Below are positions 11,119 through 23,072 of a DNA stretch of 64,000 bases, in pieces. The stretch is from Zygnema cylindricum. Taxonomy: Eukaryota > Streptophyta > Zygnematophyceae > Zygnematales > Zygnemataceae. The notes under the pieces were generated by a model, which made no database searches, was not told the DNA's origin, and was given only the letters and a program-made list of their open reading frames with translations. The position numbers and the translations under genes were made by a program. The number at the start of each line of letters is the position of its first letter. The stretch's first letter is position 1. Location: contig JBBHKE010000856.1 in NCBI GenBank assembly GCA_037447655.1, positions 136,813 to 200,812 on the forward strand. The letters run 5' to 3'.

Positions 11119-14100
11119 ATGCGTCCTTGGAGGAGTCTGTCTAGGCTCCATCTGCTCTTCACTCATGCAGCTACGAAATCTCGGTTAGTTATCTTGTCAG
11201 TTCCTTTTTTTTATTTATGTATATTTATTCTATTTATAATTTTTATATTTCTTGGCATCTAGCACGTCTCTCTTGCTTGGTTGTTCTTCAGAAAAAAAAG
11301 GAGCGCCACTGCTACCTTTACATTGTATCATTTTTCTTTATTTTTTTGTATCTCGACAAGTTCTCCTGCTGAATAGTTGTACTCATTGTAGCTCATGGCT
11401 CATTATTTGCAGGGAATCTCAACCGAGATTGAATTGGGACTCCTTACGTGAACAGAAATGTCTGTGCACACCTCCTCCTCAGTTCCTGACCTTTTCAAGG
11501 TTTCAGAGTTCGGCTCTTTCTAGCTTCAATGACTCACGACAACAATATTTTCCTTTGCGGCCATCTCACACACCCGTCGAAATCTCCAGCAAAGTTTTTG
11601 ACTTTCAGAAATGCTGGCTTTCTACCACGGCTGGTGAAACAAAGGATGCAAGTTCAAAAAAAGAAAATGAAGAAACTGTGGCAGTGGATAGGTCTGCCCT
11701 TTTCAATGCACCAGGCAAGTGCTAAACCTTCTTTTTGAGGTTTGCCTGGAGGTGGTTCGTAGCTTTTGTCAATACATTGCACTTTATTGTATCATATGCA
11801 TACTGTATCATGCACACTTTAGTATGTTATGTGTATACTGTTTTGTGTGCTCTGTATTTTATCATATGTATTTTGTAAGTCTGCGAAATGTACACTGTAT
11901 TGTATCATATGCATACTGTATCGTGCGCACTGTTTTGTATCATATGTATACAGTATCCATGTTTGCTATGTATACTGTATCTTGCTCTGTTTTGTTTCAT
12001 ATGCATACTGTATCATGTGCACTGTTGTATCATATGCACATTATCGTATCATAGTATACTGTATCATCTGTTTTGTATCATGTGCACACTCTATCGTGAG
12101 CAATGCCCATCGCACGACTATCATACGCTTAAGTTTGTTCTTGCCAGGTCATTATTGTGTTGCTCAAAACAGGAAGACTGCTGTCATTACACATCTCACC
12201 ATATCTAGTTTGGACCATTTTTTTTCATATTCACCTTTCTTGGTATATACTTTCACTAGTGTCGACAACCGTGTAAAGTGAAGAGAAATATATGAATTAC
12301 CAAGCTTCCATCTATTTTTCGCGTGAGAGGTTGTGAACCATACTACAGTACACCGTGTATCGTTATTAGTGTTAATGTTTTTTTACCCACTTAAACATCT
12401 TTTCTCTGTGCACACAATGTCCGATTTTCGGTGGGAGACCGCCAACCAGAAGGTGAGAATCTTGCTTTTCGATGGCAACCGTCAGATTAACAATCTGACG
12501 ATTTAGGAGAAAAGATTAACACTGGAGAAAAAACATTAAACGGCGTACTCTTCTGGTAGTCAGATGGTGTCAAATATTTTTCAACTTCTGTCACTCAGTC
12601 TTTAAGCATTAAAAACCTGCTAGTTGTGAAGGATGACCTGCAGAGCACAGTCACACGCCAGAACGAGGCAAAAGTGAGGAGACTCCACTTATAAAGCACC
12701 TGAAGACTATAATTCGGGTAAGTTGACTTCTACAATATGTTGAATTTATGAGGAATCTTCTCCATTTAATCGTAAAATAGAACCAGAATCTAAACCTGCT
12801 GGCTTCTGCGAATGATGTCAATTTAGTCAATCTGGGTTGCAAACATTGCGACATTCTTATTTTTGTCTGGAGAGGAGGATGTCACAGTTTCGCAGTGGAC
12901 CCATTTCTGTAGCTGAATACATGGAAGAGGTTTTGACGAACCCTGTCGAGGGTTTTTACATGAATCGGGACGTCTTTGGACAATGTGGTGATTTTGTAAC
13001 ATCTCCTGATATCAGCCAGATGTTTGGTGAGGTGAGCAGATGATCCCCTGCTCGTAATTAGGATTCCATTGTTCGTGTTTCTTGTTAGCTTTTCTTATTT
13101 CGTTTTACCCTTTCACAATTATCCGGTGACCACTGGCTCATATCCAAACTGTGGGGTCCACTGTATGTTGATAAGATCTCTGGCACTGTGGCTAGGTTCA
13201 CTTTTTCTGTTTGTTTTTTCTTTTTTGCCTGTGTTGCTGGAGTATATTTGACACGCTCCCTTTTATGTCTCCCTTTGATGTCTGCAAAGTTCATTGTTTA
13301 TGTACTTTTATTATCTCCAGTTTCTTTTTATCTCGGACGCTAAAAAAATGTTGAAGACTTGCAGTGTGACTTTGCTGTTGTGATGTAGTGATGAACTCTG
13401 GGAATTTGTTTAACAGGAAATCTGCAAAAGTCTAAGGTTTTAGGAACTTGACTAAGGAGAAGTGGTTTCTGTTTGGAAAATCTTATGATTTACCGCTGAG
13501 GGTTGCTTTTGGGTGGGTTGGCTTTAAAAAAATGTTCAAAGATTGCAGATGGTTGGAGTATGGAGCATGACTCTTTGGCAACTCATGGGATCTCCTTCTA
13601 AAGTCCGATTGGTGGAACTTGGACCTGGAAGGGGCACACTGATGGCTGACCTTTTACGAGTATGTAACAGTCATGAGGATTGGTGTAGTTTGAATGTGTC
13701 TATTCTCATTCAAAATTTTGGAAAGTAGTCTTGTGCTGTTCTGATTCAGCAAAAGGAAGCTTTTCTCATATTGCAGATTTTTTGCTGAAGCTGCTCTAGT
13801 TTAAGTTGAAATGAATGTGTTTGACCCTTCTGCTGGCTGGTCTGAAGGGATAATGTAATTGATGCATAGTTGATTAGTTTGAGTGGTTTTTGATAACGAA
13901 GTGGTAAGGCATCTTTTGGTTTGCATTGCTTCGTTCTCATCTTGGGAGCACTGGAGCTGTGCAATTTCTGGATGCCAAAATTAATCTTAACAGCCTGTGG
14001 GCTTCAGAGTGTTATACTTTCTGTATCACATTCTTTCCTCTCAAGTTGTACATTTCTGTATTTCTTGCCCCCCTCATTATTGTATGTTTTTCCTTGGGAT

Positions 14101-17100
14101 CTCCTTTACAGCTGAGACATCCAAAGGCACGTTGTTGCAGATGGATGGGCTAAGAAGATTTATGTGAACTCTTATAGCATGTTATTTAAAATTTTCACTC
14201 TTTTCATGAAGTTGAAGCGTAAACATGATTTCGGATGTAGGGTTTTGCAGGGAACATCTACCTTCAAACAATTTGCTGAAGCTGTGGAAGTCCATCTGGT
14301 GGAGGTCAGCCCAGCCTTAAGAAAGCTTCAATATGAAAATCTTCGCTGCCGACCCTCTCATGCTTCTAATGCTGATTCTGAAGGTGAAGCCTTTCAATCA
14401 TCTGAGGCTCCATTGGAAGCGCATGGAAAGAAATTAAAACACGGTTCGGGGAAATTTCCAGAGCTACTGAATGGAGGGATCAGTGATATTTCTGGAGCAT
14501 CTGTGGCCTGGCATATAGATCTTGAAAGTGTCCCACGAGGAGGTGAGCGGAAACTCTTCAAATCCATTGGGCTGTCCATGTACGTATGAATTTTCTCCTT
14601 AGTTTCTGACCCACTTTTAGTTGGCAAAAGAACTTAGATAGTTTATCTTATATGCCATTCATTTTGTGCTTCTGGGTTCCTCTTTCAGATCCAAGAAAAC
14701 CCATGGTAGACGTGAAAGTTTTGGGTAGTGGCAAGTCGTCATTGTGAGCTATAAGTTGTGCTGGAAGACCGGGTGCCTTTTCGATTTGCTTGTGTCAAAA
14801 CTGCACTACTTGTCTAGTCCCCAATTGCTGGACTGTAGTACTTCGGCTGACTTGGGTGACCATTACTAGTTGCACCACTCTTACATTACACCATATTTTT
14901 TTCTTTTTATTGTTGTGTCCAACAATGGAGATATATCCAGTGCCAACAATTCTACTGGCTCATGAATTTTTTGATGCCCTACCCGTGCACCAATTTCAGG
15001 TATGCTGAAGTTCCCCTTTGTTGGTTGCAATCAGGAGTTGGTTACGTCCTATTGATTCATTTCTAAACTGTTTGCTAGAACTAGAAGCCCCTGAAAGGTT
15101 TGGTTATTTAATTGGGCGTTGCCTGGAAGGAGCACACAAGATATAAGAAGATGCCTTTTGGGTCAGACCTGGGAAGTGTTAATATGAAGCTTTCTATCTT
15201 TTTGCTTTTGAATGGGTCTGGTTCATAGACTGTGCTTTGCCAACAGATTCTTATTGGCTGTTTTTGGACAGATGACAGAGCACGGGTGGAGGGAGAAACT
15301 GATAGATGTCACAGACGATGACAGGTAGAGTGTAATCTTGAGTCCATTGGCTACCTTTTTTTAGTCAAATCGTGTCACTAAACTGTTTGTTGAGCATTTT
15401 GTTTGTTTCTCAAGTAGTAGCTGTCCATTTTAAAATTATGACATGTCAGAGGAAGTACATTTCAGCTTGAACGCATTCGGGTCTGTCCTTGTTCCATTCT
15501 TTCTCAGTTGTCGGTTGTGTTACTTTTATAGTGATTATTGTTAATTACTATTTCACATGCATATCAGAAAACGTATGTTAGTTCATGTTGTGACATTTGT
15601 GATCAACTGCAGATATATAATATCAACTGTAATCAAAGGCAACTCCTTTTGTTGCTTATCGCAGTTATAGCCCATGGTAACTTATTCTACTTTCCTTCTA
15701 TTTTTTCTCTTTTTCTCTCTTTTCATTTTTTGTCGGCTTTTATACAGTCCCCATCATTTCCGCTTTGTTTTGGCCCCTAATCCCACGCCCGCGAGCAATC
15801 TTTTCCTAAAGAAACGCCTAAAATGGGCTGGTCGCTGGGAGAAGAACACACAGGTGGAGGTTTGTCCTGGGGCTCTTAAACTAGCAGCAGATATAGCCAA
15901 GCGAGTAGCAGAAGATGGAGGAGGAGCTCTTATCATCGACTATGGGGAAAACAGGCTTGTGCAAGACAGCCTTCAGGTGATGCTGTTTGTTGTCTTGGAC
16001 AAGTTGCAGAATACGTTTAGATTATGCTTGTCTTTTCTTTGGATCCTCTTCTATTCTCACTCTAATTGTCAAACAATCAATTTGGCGCGTCGAGTTCTTG
16101 GCCATGTACATACTCTCAATGGGAGGCTTGCAGTGTTAAACATTACAGGCTGAGGGCACTTGCGCGCCTAGTCTCGTCTTGTGTCGTCCTGCCTTTTCTT
16201 GTCTTGTCTCGTCTTGTCTTAACTTGTTTTGTCTTGTGTCGTCCTTTCTTCTCGTCTTGTCTTGTCTCTTCTCCCTTATATTTCCCGTTTCCTCTACTCT
16301 TATCTCGTCTTGTCATGTCTAGTCTCCTCTGCTCTTGGCCCGTCTCATCGCATCCTATCTAGTCCTGCTGTTGTTTTGAATTCACATAAATTTTACGGAC
16401 AGGCCATTCGCAACCATGAGTTTGTGAACGTTCTCGACGGCCCTGGGAGTGCCGACCTCAGTGCATATGTTGATTTTCCAGCGCTTTCTCATGCTGTGCA
16501 AGATGCCAAGAGTAGGCCATCAAACCTTTTTCGGGAAGTGTTATCCTGTCTCAAATGTGTTGGTTGCAATGCTCCTTCGGGGCCTCTAATCCCAAAGGGT
16601 ATCTTCACTAAGAGAGAAATGCTGAACATTTTTCTCTGCAAAAACGTTTTTGTCCTCAGTTAGTGAGTGAGCTGCATTTTAATTGCCGTATGAGAGTCAT
16701 CTGCAGTAAATCAGTACTTCACCTTTTTGGCTCTACTAGTCCTTTCAACCAGAATTGAAACTCTTTGCCTTTTCGAACAATAGCTTGTTTTGCATTATCA
16801 CATCTGCTTACCTGAGCGTTAGAATCGTCTTTTCATTTTGGATGTCTTTTCCTTTGATGATGGACGCTGCTCGGTTATGGACCTACTATCGAGTCTTTCC
16901 ATGGATGGTATAGCTCCCATGGCAAATGACGAGGGAAAGTTTCCATTTCAGGTGGGGCAACAGCATATGGTCCCGTAGCTCAAAACAAGTTCTTATTTGA
17001 GATGGGAATTAATTTTCGAGTCGAGGCACTCATGGCAAATGCGACACCGGAGCAGCAATTGGACTTGAAGATGGGATATTGGCGTCTTATGGGGGACGGA

Positions 17101-17226
17101 GAACCCACATGGGTGGACGAAGGTCCCGAGGAGGAGAATGTGAAGGCTCCCCAGGGCATGGGAGAACGCTACCAGGCTATGGCAATCACTAACGACAGTC
17201 TTGGGGCTCCGGCGGGATTTTCGTAG
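11119..17226 (+). CDS. NDUFAF7: NDUFAF7/MidA-type mitochondrial arginine methyltransferase, 11 exons, 570 aa
   Basis: Exons: 11119-11183, 11413-11714, 12644-12717, 12888-13031, 13549-13659, 14251-14542, 14941-14999, 15272-15324, 15748-15976, 16403-16511 and 16952-17226. They sum to 1,713 nt with no internal stop. The family (DUF185) uses S-adenosylmethionine to dimethylate an arginine of the complex I subunit NDUFS2, an early assembly step in the mitochondrial matrix. Visible family signatures are GPISVAEYMEEVLTNP (exon 4), the SAM-binding VELGPGRGTLMADLL (exon 5, near residue 217), PTILLAHEFFDALPVHQFQ (exon 7), GGGALIIDYG (exon 9), PGSADLSAYVDFP (exon 10) and MGINFRVEAL...MGERYQAMA (exon 11). 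The N-terminus (MRPWRSLSRLHLLFTHAATK) is Arg-rich and amphipathic, as expected for a mitochondrial presequence. About 120 residues precede the first conserved block, so the leader is long. Intron 2 uses a GC donor. AATAAA at 17,529 could serve polyadenylation. The exact first exon is the least certain part. Confidence 0.93.
11770..12110. repeat. Degenerate CATACTGTATCATGTGCAC minisatellite in intron 2
   Basis: Units of roughly 30 bp built from GTATCATATGCATACTGTAT and CATGTGCACTGTTTT recur about ten times with many substitutions. They lie entirely inside the GC-AG intron and produce spurious Cys/Tyr/His-rich ORFs. Confidence 0.8.
12348..12549. repeat. GTACACCG foldback element, short type, in NDUFAF7 intron 2
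   Basis: It starts AGTACACCGTGTATCGTTAT and ends with a diverged inverse (ATTAAACGGCGTACT). The inner arms CACTTAAACATCTTTTCTC and GAGAAAAGATT also pair. Its insertion in the intron, about 95 bp upstream of exon 3, does not disturb the coding sequence. Confidence 0.65.
16150..16372. repeat. TCTTGTCTCG-type repeat in NDUFAF7 intron 9
   Basis: The short units CTCGTCTTGTCTTGTC and variants are repeated within the intron between exons 9 and 10. They may lengthen the pyrimidine tract in front of the acceptor at 16,402. No coding role is visible. Confidence 0.75.
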
Positions 17227-17559
17227 TTGGTTTTGTTGACAAAAATTGGTATTTTTTGGTTAAGAATGTCGTTTGGAAAAGGTAGCATCCTCAGTTTGTG
17301 CCTGTGTCGGTGTTATCAGTGACATTCTCGGTGAAAGTGTGAAGAGAGATATAGTAGAGAGATACAGTTTGAGAAGGTTGATGCTTTTCGTAGTTTATGG
17401 AGATGGTAATTTGACCGGTGGTTCGTTTTTTGGACTTTATTTTTTGTTTTTTGACGCGTTTTTTAAAAACTGGCAATCTTGTGAGGTTGAGGTGGTTGAA
17501 ATAATGAAGAAAAAAAAAGGGTTATTGGAATAAATAAAAATCAGATGGCTGGAATGATA

Positions 17560-18440
17560 GAAGTGGCATGGATTTGATCAGCTGTACTTTCTATTCCAAA
17601 GTGTGGAATAGAAATATCGATCGTAACGAAAATAAGTTCCATGGACTATGAAAATGAAGTCGTCTTCTGAAGATGTCGAAGAATCTCATCAATCAGATGA
17701 CATGCAAGAATCGAAGAGGAAGTCTTGAAAAGTCTGGAAGGAGTCATAGGGAAGCTAGGTACTGCATTTGATACTTGCGCTTGCTCAATGTATTTATGGA
17801 ATTTGGGTTGTACAGTATTTAATTCGAGCTTTCATGTGAAAGGGAAAGGAGAAAATCAAATTATCTTTTCAGTTTACATTAACGATTTTAATATGGTGTC
17901 AGAAAGTCTGACCAGGATTCGCGAACTAAAAAACTAAAGTTAATGATTTAAAGGCTCTCACGTGAGAGGTGTAAAATACATTTTGGAAATCGTAGTGGCA
18001 TGTGATGTGTCGGGGAGCATAAAACTTAGTCATGAACAATATTGTAAAAAAGTATTGCCATTGTTTTTGTATGTTGGTTGCAAAATCGCTTATTACGCCG
18101 TTGGACCTAAAAGTACAGTCCACCAAGTGTGGGCGCATGAAGACTCGCGAAGATAGTTGGCGTTTTGTATAGGGAGGTGATTAGATGCCTTATGCTCCTT
18201 AATGTTGGCATGTAATCGAATAGTTTTGCGGCGGTTTCAACAGTTGCCAAAAAATCCAAAAATTATTGCCAGGGGCGAAAGAAATTCGGTTGATATGCTA
18301 GAAGACGTTTCAAGTGCCGGTTGTTGTAGGACTTGTGTCAGAGGTCACAATCGGGTACTCGAAGCTGTACCTGATTGTACATCAGATTCGGGTGCCAACT
18401 TTTGGGGGTCGATAGGACTCGGCAGGGTGATTCCAAAAAA
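17560..18440 (+). pseudogene. Decayed Ty1/copia reverse transcriptase and RNase H fragment
   Basis: Three pieces in different frames resemble the C-terminal half of a copia pol. The first ends SVYINDFNMVSESLTRIREL (the catalytic YVDD position reads YIND). The second is VKYILEIVVACDVSGSIKLS followed by HEQYCKKVL, and the third is the DALCSLMLACNRIVLRRFQQ stretch. Their order matches the end of copia reverse transcriptase. Stops and frameshifts separate the pieces. The remnant begins about 0.3 kb downstream of the NDUFAF7 stop codon. Confidence 0.65.
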
Positions 18441-18510
18441 AAAATAAGAAAAAAATGGGGTACAGTCGGGTGACCGAAAAACGGAAAAAATTGAAGGTTT
18501 TGTAGATACG

Positions 18511-18665
18511 TACCACTACAACGCTAATCGTCATTAGTGTCAGATTTTTTTTCGCCACTTAAAGCATCTTTTCTCCATGCACACTTGTAGGACTCTCAAT
18601 TGGAACCGTCAATAGGAAGCTAAAAACCTTGATTTCCATTAGCAACAATAAGATCGACTATTTGA
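18511..18665. repeat. GTACACCG foldback element, partial copy
   Basis: The left arm is recognisable (CGCTAATCGTCATTAGTGTC, then CGCCACTTAAAGCATCTTTT and CTCCATGCACACTTG). The right end is too diverged to place. Confidence 0.45.
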
Positions 18666-18704
18666 CTAGTAGTGTGCAACTCTTATTCCGAAGTAGCTTT
18701 TTGT

Positions 18705-18915
18705 CCACATAACATTTAGCTTGGTCTTTTTCTCTCTTAGCTTGACCCTTCCTTTAAATTCTCTTTTTCTTTCACTCCTCTCTAAGGTAATTCCCACTCT
18801 TAACTACTAAAACACTAAAAGTTAGTGAGAGATCTCAATGCGAAGATATAGGTAGTGAGTGATTTGAATGCAAAGATGCCATTGTTCCATTTTAGACTGA
18901 TTTGCTCAAGTCCTA
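18705..18915. repeat. Dispersed repeat, copy 1 (pair at 47.8 kb)
   Basis: This stretch and 47,832-48,005 share an ordered series of similar segments: AGCTTGGTCT, CTCTTAGCTTGACCCTTCC, CACTCTTAACTACTAAAACA, AGAGATCTCAATGC and GATGCCATTGTTCCA. Both lie in the same orientation. No ends or protein were recognised. Confidence 0.65.
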
Positions 18916-21763
18916 GCTTACGTTCTTCTCTTTCTGTTTAACTAATGTGACGTGGCCTAACAAACCACATAGGGTGCGGATTCGTGAACAAGGCACGAGT
19001 AAGAGGCAGGAAGAAGAAAGCGCGTGGAAACCAGGAAGGCTTTCCACTTTCCACTCGAATGAAACTCAAAATGAGAAATTTTATCATGTGCGCCTTGCAC
19101 GTACTAAACTCCAAATGTAAATCACTCCAACCGTACACTAAATGCATACCCGCTAATAGAAGCCAAACGCTTCAATCGCGAACCCAATAACTCAACGACA
19201 ACAAACACCATGACTTTGTGAAACCACCCGTGCGAAGTACTCATATGAAACACCTCCGTGCAATTAATATGTCAACGCGAATCGAAGCTTAGCACTTTGT
19301 ATCATAACCCGATATACATTTCGATTGGCTAAAGCGCCGCGTCGCACGATTCAACAATTTAACACAAGAGTCTGTCCCTTCCGTCATCGAGAATGCATCA
19401 AGCTTGGTAGCTATGTACATTCAATTGCACAACAAAATTATAAAAAGTCTTATGAGAAGCGAAGTGTAGTGTTAAGGAATTTTGTAAGTGAGAGCGTAAA
19501 TGAGTAAAGCTTTGACTTAGTATATGAGTATTTTGTCGAGCCCCTTTGTCACAGTGAATGGTTATGTGTGAGTGCATAATGATTGAAGAGCTTCCGCATG
19601 TATGTGCATGAGTTGCTGCATACCCTCTGTGTAAATTAGCGACCCTATCAAGATGTGCGCTAGGTACACACCGTGTATTGCTATTAGCATTAAGTTTTTC
19701 TCGACTTAAAACATTTTTTTCTCCCTGCACGCTTATCGGATCGTTAATCTGATGGTTGAGATATAGAAAATGTGTGCATAACGAGAATATCTTTCGAGTG
19801 TCGATTTTTTTTTAACAATATGACGATACATGGTGTAGCATGTTCATTTGAGAGTGTAGGTTGTCTCACCCAAACACAATGACCCTCCTTTGGATGGGAT
19901 ATATAATGGGTAGAGACTAGGAAGGGGGGAAAACACGCATCATTATGCTACACAATGTTAGCATACTCAAAAGAAGGCTACCTCCCTTCTTCGTACTAGC
20001 TAATGTCATCATATATAAGGGAAAATACTGCATATGTTTTATAATGCTTTTGGATGACTATATTAAATGGACCTTTCGGGTCGACTGTTGAAGTGGTTGG
20101 GTTTTTGGCCTACCATGAGGTGTAATAATTGCCTCGCACAACACTTCAATTGGAGCACGGCTCATATAATTTGGAATTTACTGTTTTTCTATAAACATTA
20201 ACATAGTGCAGAGACGTTGAAATTATGAAATATTCTATTTTAATTTGGCGTCGGCATTAGTGCCACAGTATTCTGTACTAGTTCACTTTATACATCGAGA
20301 TGTTTGTTGCATTTTAATACAAATACGTATTTCCACAGCAGATGATTATCCTGTAAGCATATTTGTTTAAAATCCATTTTCTGTGTTCACGTTGCTTTCT
20401 TTGTTCTATATTGCCCTGCTTGTAGTTTTTCAGTTTTGGCCATGCCACCCCTTTTGTACCCGTGGACTCAGATGGTTTACGATTGTGCTTTTTCATTCAG
20501 TCTGTTATTAACTTTATACTGATGACAGATCAACCAGAAAGTAATCACACCAATCATGTCAATGAAACCACAACCATAGAGCTACAGTAATGATTTTCTC
20601 GTAGTATGTTCTACACCAACGCGACGAAAGTCGATTTTAAAATTACTTAAAATCGAAGATTAAATTCCTGTTTTAGTGAAACTAATACAATGAGAGATGC
20701 GATAAATGTCAATTAACATTCTTTGCCACCAATCCTATGGCAGAAATTCGACTGTTCATCCACCACGAAACCAAATTCCTATGGAGGCTCTTTTTTTTAT
20801 GCAAGTAAAAAACATAATCGATACACTTTTACAAGTCGTAACTCACAATAAACTCCAAAGACTTAAAATATCGATAGGTAGATAAAAGACAAATAGAACA
20901 GAAAAGAAGCAAATAATAAAGCAATGTACAGAGAGAACACTCCAGCAAAAGACAAAGTATATTTCACTGGAATTTTTTTTCCCCCATAAAGTTTAATAAT
21001 CCCCTCTCGCTGACCTGCTATTAAAAAAAAAACCCACCTAAACTTAGACGCAGGTACCAAACGAAACGTACACAATACAAAAGTACTACGGACGCGAAAA
21101 TTCATGCCAATTAACGCACACGGACGAAAGTACAGTACAAAAAGTACGACAACGAATTTAAACTGCCGCAACCAAAAGTATAGACGAAAACTGACATAAA
21201 CTGTAACCAAACAAAAACCGAACTAGAACTAAACCGTAATTTTTAAACGACGCTCAACAAAATTGAGACGCCGTTTCACAATGTACCCAACAACAATACC
21301 AAACGCTTTCTAAACCGACACGAATAAATAAGTGGATACTGTTAACCCACACCAGATGATCCACTTTAATTGTGAATAAAAATAAAAACCACAACATAAA
21401 AAAATTAAAAATCATAACCGGCACCACAAATAAAAACCCACCACAGGATAATCGTAAAACACTTAAAAACGATTAAAAACTATTACCAAACCGTGAGTTT
21501 ACTCTTCCAATGCCGCCAAACTAATTACTTTAAATGCCAGATCATCTGGAAAACTAAACAGACCACGTCACGTTAAAATATTTTCCCCACCAAACGGTAA
21601 AATTCTTCTTAAGGGCATTTCCGCAAAATCCGGCATGGTTCGTCTTCAGGTCCTGCAACGATGCAGTTTAATTTTTAGGCTTTTTTTTCAAATTGAAATT
21701 GGAACTTAAAGCATTTGAAGTTTTGTCTTTCAGAGTCGGCAAAGTTAGTAAAGGCCATTCACA
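18916..21763. other. Intergenic, no gene recognised
   Basis: Only short ORFs without recognisable domains occur here. One foldback copy lies at 19,666-19,837. The stretch from 20,850 to 21,600 has many CGAAA, GTAC and TACGG words but no open frame that I can support. Confidence 0.5.
19666..19837. repeat. GTACACCG foldback element, short type
   Basis: The left end is TACACACCGTGTATTGCTAT and the right end ATGACGATACATGGTGTA, its inverse. The inner arm CGACTTAAAACATTTTTTTC is present on the left. The copy is slightly shorter than the other members. Confidence 0.65.
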
Positions 21764-22318
21764 CAGAGAGGTAGAGGGGGGAGAGGGGGGAGCGGGGGAG
21801 AAGAGGCGAAGAGAGAAGAGAGAGGGGAGGGGTGACGAGCGGGGTGGGCAGATGGGAGAGTGGAAAGAGGAGAGAGGAGAAAGGAGAGAAAACAGAAAGA
21901 GAGGAGAGAGGAGAAAAAAAGGAGTAGAGTGGAGAGGGGAAAGTGGGGAATGAAGAGCGAAGAGAAGAGATACAATAGAAGAGAGGAGAGAAGAGAGAAG
22001 AGAAAAGGAGACAGGAGAGAACGAGAGGAGAGCGGAGAGCAAAAGGAAGAGGGGATAGAGGAGAGAGAAAAGAGGAAAGGAGAGAGAGGAGAGAGGAGAA
22101 TAGGAGAGAGGAGAGTAGGAGATGTGAGAGGAGAATAGGAGATGTGAGAGGAGAACAGGAGAGAGGAGAGGAGAGGAGAGAGGAGAGAGGAGAGAGAAGA
22201 GAGGTGAGAGGAGAAAGGAGAGAGGAGAGAGGAGAGGAGATTAGATGAAGAAAGAGGAGAGGATAGAGAAAAGAAAGTAGCGGGGAGAAGAGAGAGGAGA
22301 GGAGAGGAAAGAGGAGAT
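21764..22318. repeat. Purine-rich GAGAGGAGA tract, about 555 bp
   Basis: The plus strand is almost entirely G and A, built of GAGAGGAGA and GGAGAGAGG units, with a period near 10-20 in the second half. It gives long R/E/G-rich frames on one strand and S/L/P-rich frames on the other, which are artefacts of composition. Confidence 0.9.
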
Positions 22319-23059
22319 GCTTCTATAGACTAAATATAATTTGCATCCTAGCGAAATTCCCTCACTCGGTGGGACAACATTATTGCTACTAGGGTACATT
22401 GAGGTGTGTTTAAATAATTTGCATTTGGGCAAAATGCCAAAGTCATGTAGCTCGTTCAATTTTGTAGGATCATTATGTATATGCTTGTATCTTAGTAGGT
22501 AGGCGCTTTTAGGCGTATTAATTTACTTAATCATGAAATGGTAAAGCCCTATTATTTGTTTGACATGAAAACACCATTGCGCATTGCCTTTTTGTTTGAT
22601 TCAACAACATAAATGTTGTTATTCATTCATACTTAAAAATTTTGACCAATTGAGCAAGTTAATATCATGGAGGGTGTTTTTAGTATCATGACTTTAGACT
22701 TTTTCTCGACAACTTTTTTTGGTGTAAAAGGATCCTGAAACATACTTATGTTTATAAAAAGAAATTGTATGGTCCTGATTTTTAAAGTGGTTTATGGTTT
22801 TTCAAAGTTTATTGATGACGGATATTGAATCAACTTTTTAAGTAGCTATTCCATGGCGTATATTTGTATTGCATGTTTAGGAAATTTCCTTTTTGGTGTT
22901 CAATTTTAAATTAGCGTCATAAAAACCAAAGCACATTAGGGTGAATATATGAGAGTTCTAATGTAAGATGTTTGACAAATTTAAAATTTTCAATGTCTCA
23001 ATATTTCAAAATTTCAAGTGATTTAAGTATTGTTGCTAGAAATTTACCTTTATAAGAGG
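22319..23059. other. Intergenic, no gene recognised
   Basis: AT-rich sequence without motifs, between the purine tract and the 75-bp repeat array. Confidence 0.5.
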
Positions 23060-23072
23060 ATACGGGGCTTTA

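Larger units (their letters stand above)
11715..12643 (+). other. Non-canonical GC-AG intron of the NDUFAF7 gene
   Basis: Exon 2 ends CACCAG before GCAAGTGC, a good match to the AG|GCAAGT donor consensus of the minor GC-AG intron class. The acceptor is CCTGCAG at 12,637-12,643. Joining CCA-G to AG-CAC gives NAPEHSHTPE, continuous with the conserved KHLKTIIRFRSGPIS segment. A GT donor 5 nt downstream would give another phase and would not connect to exon 3. Confidence 0.8.

Noticed and set aside
11719-12281. Cys/Tyr/His-rich ORFs of 106-150 codons
   Set aside because: They lie in the minisatellite of the NDUFAF7 GC-AG intron and differ only by frame.
21668-22138. Overlapping ORFs on both strands over the purine tract
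   Set aside because: Low-complexity composition keeps all frames open; no motif is present.
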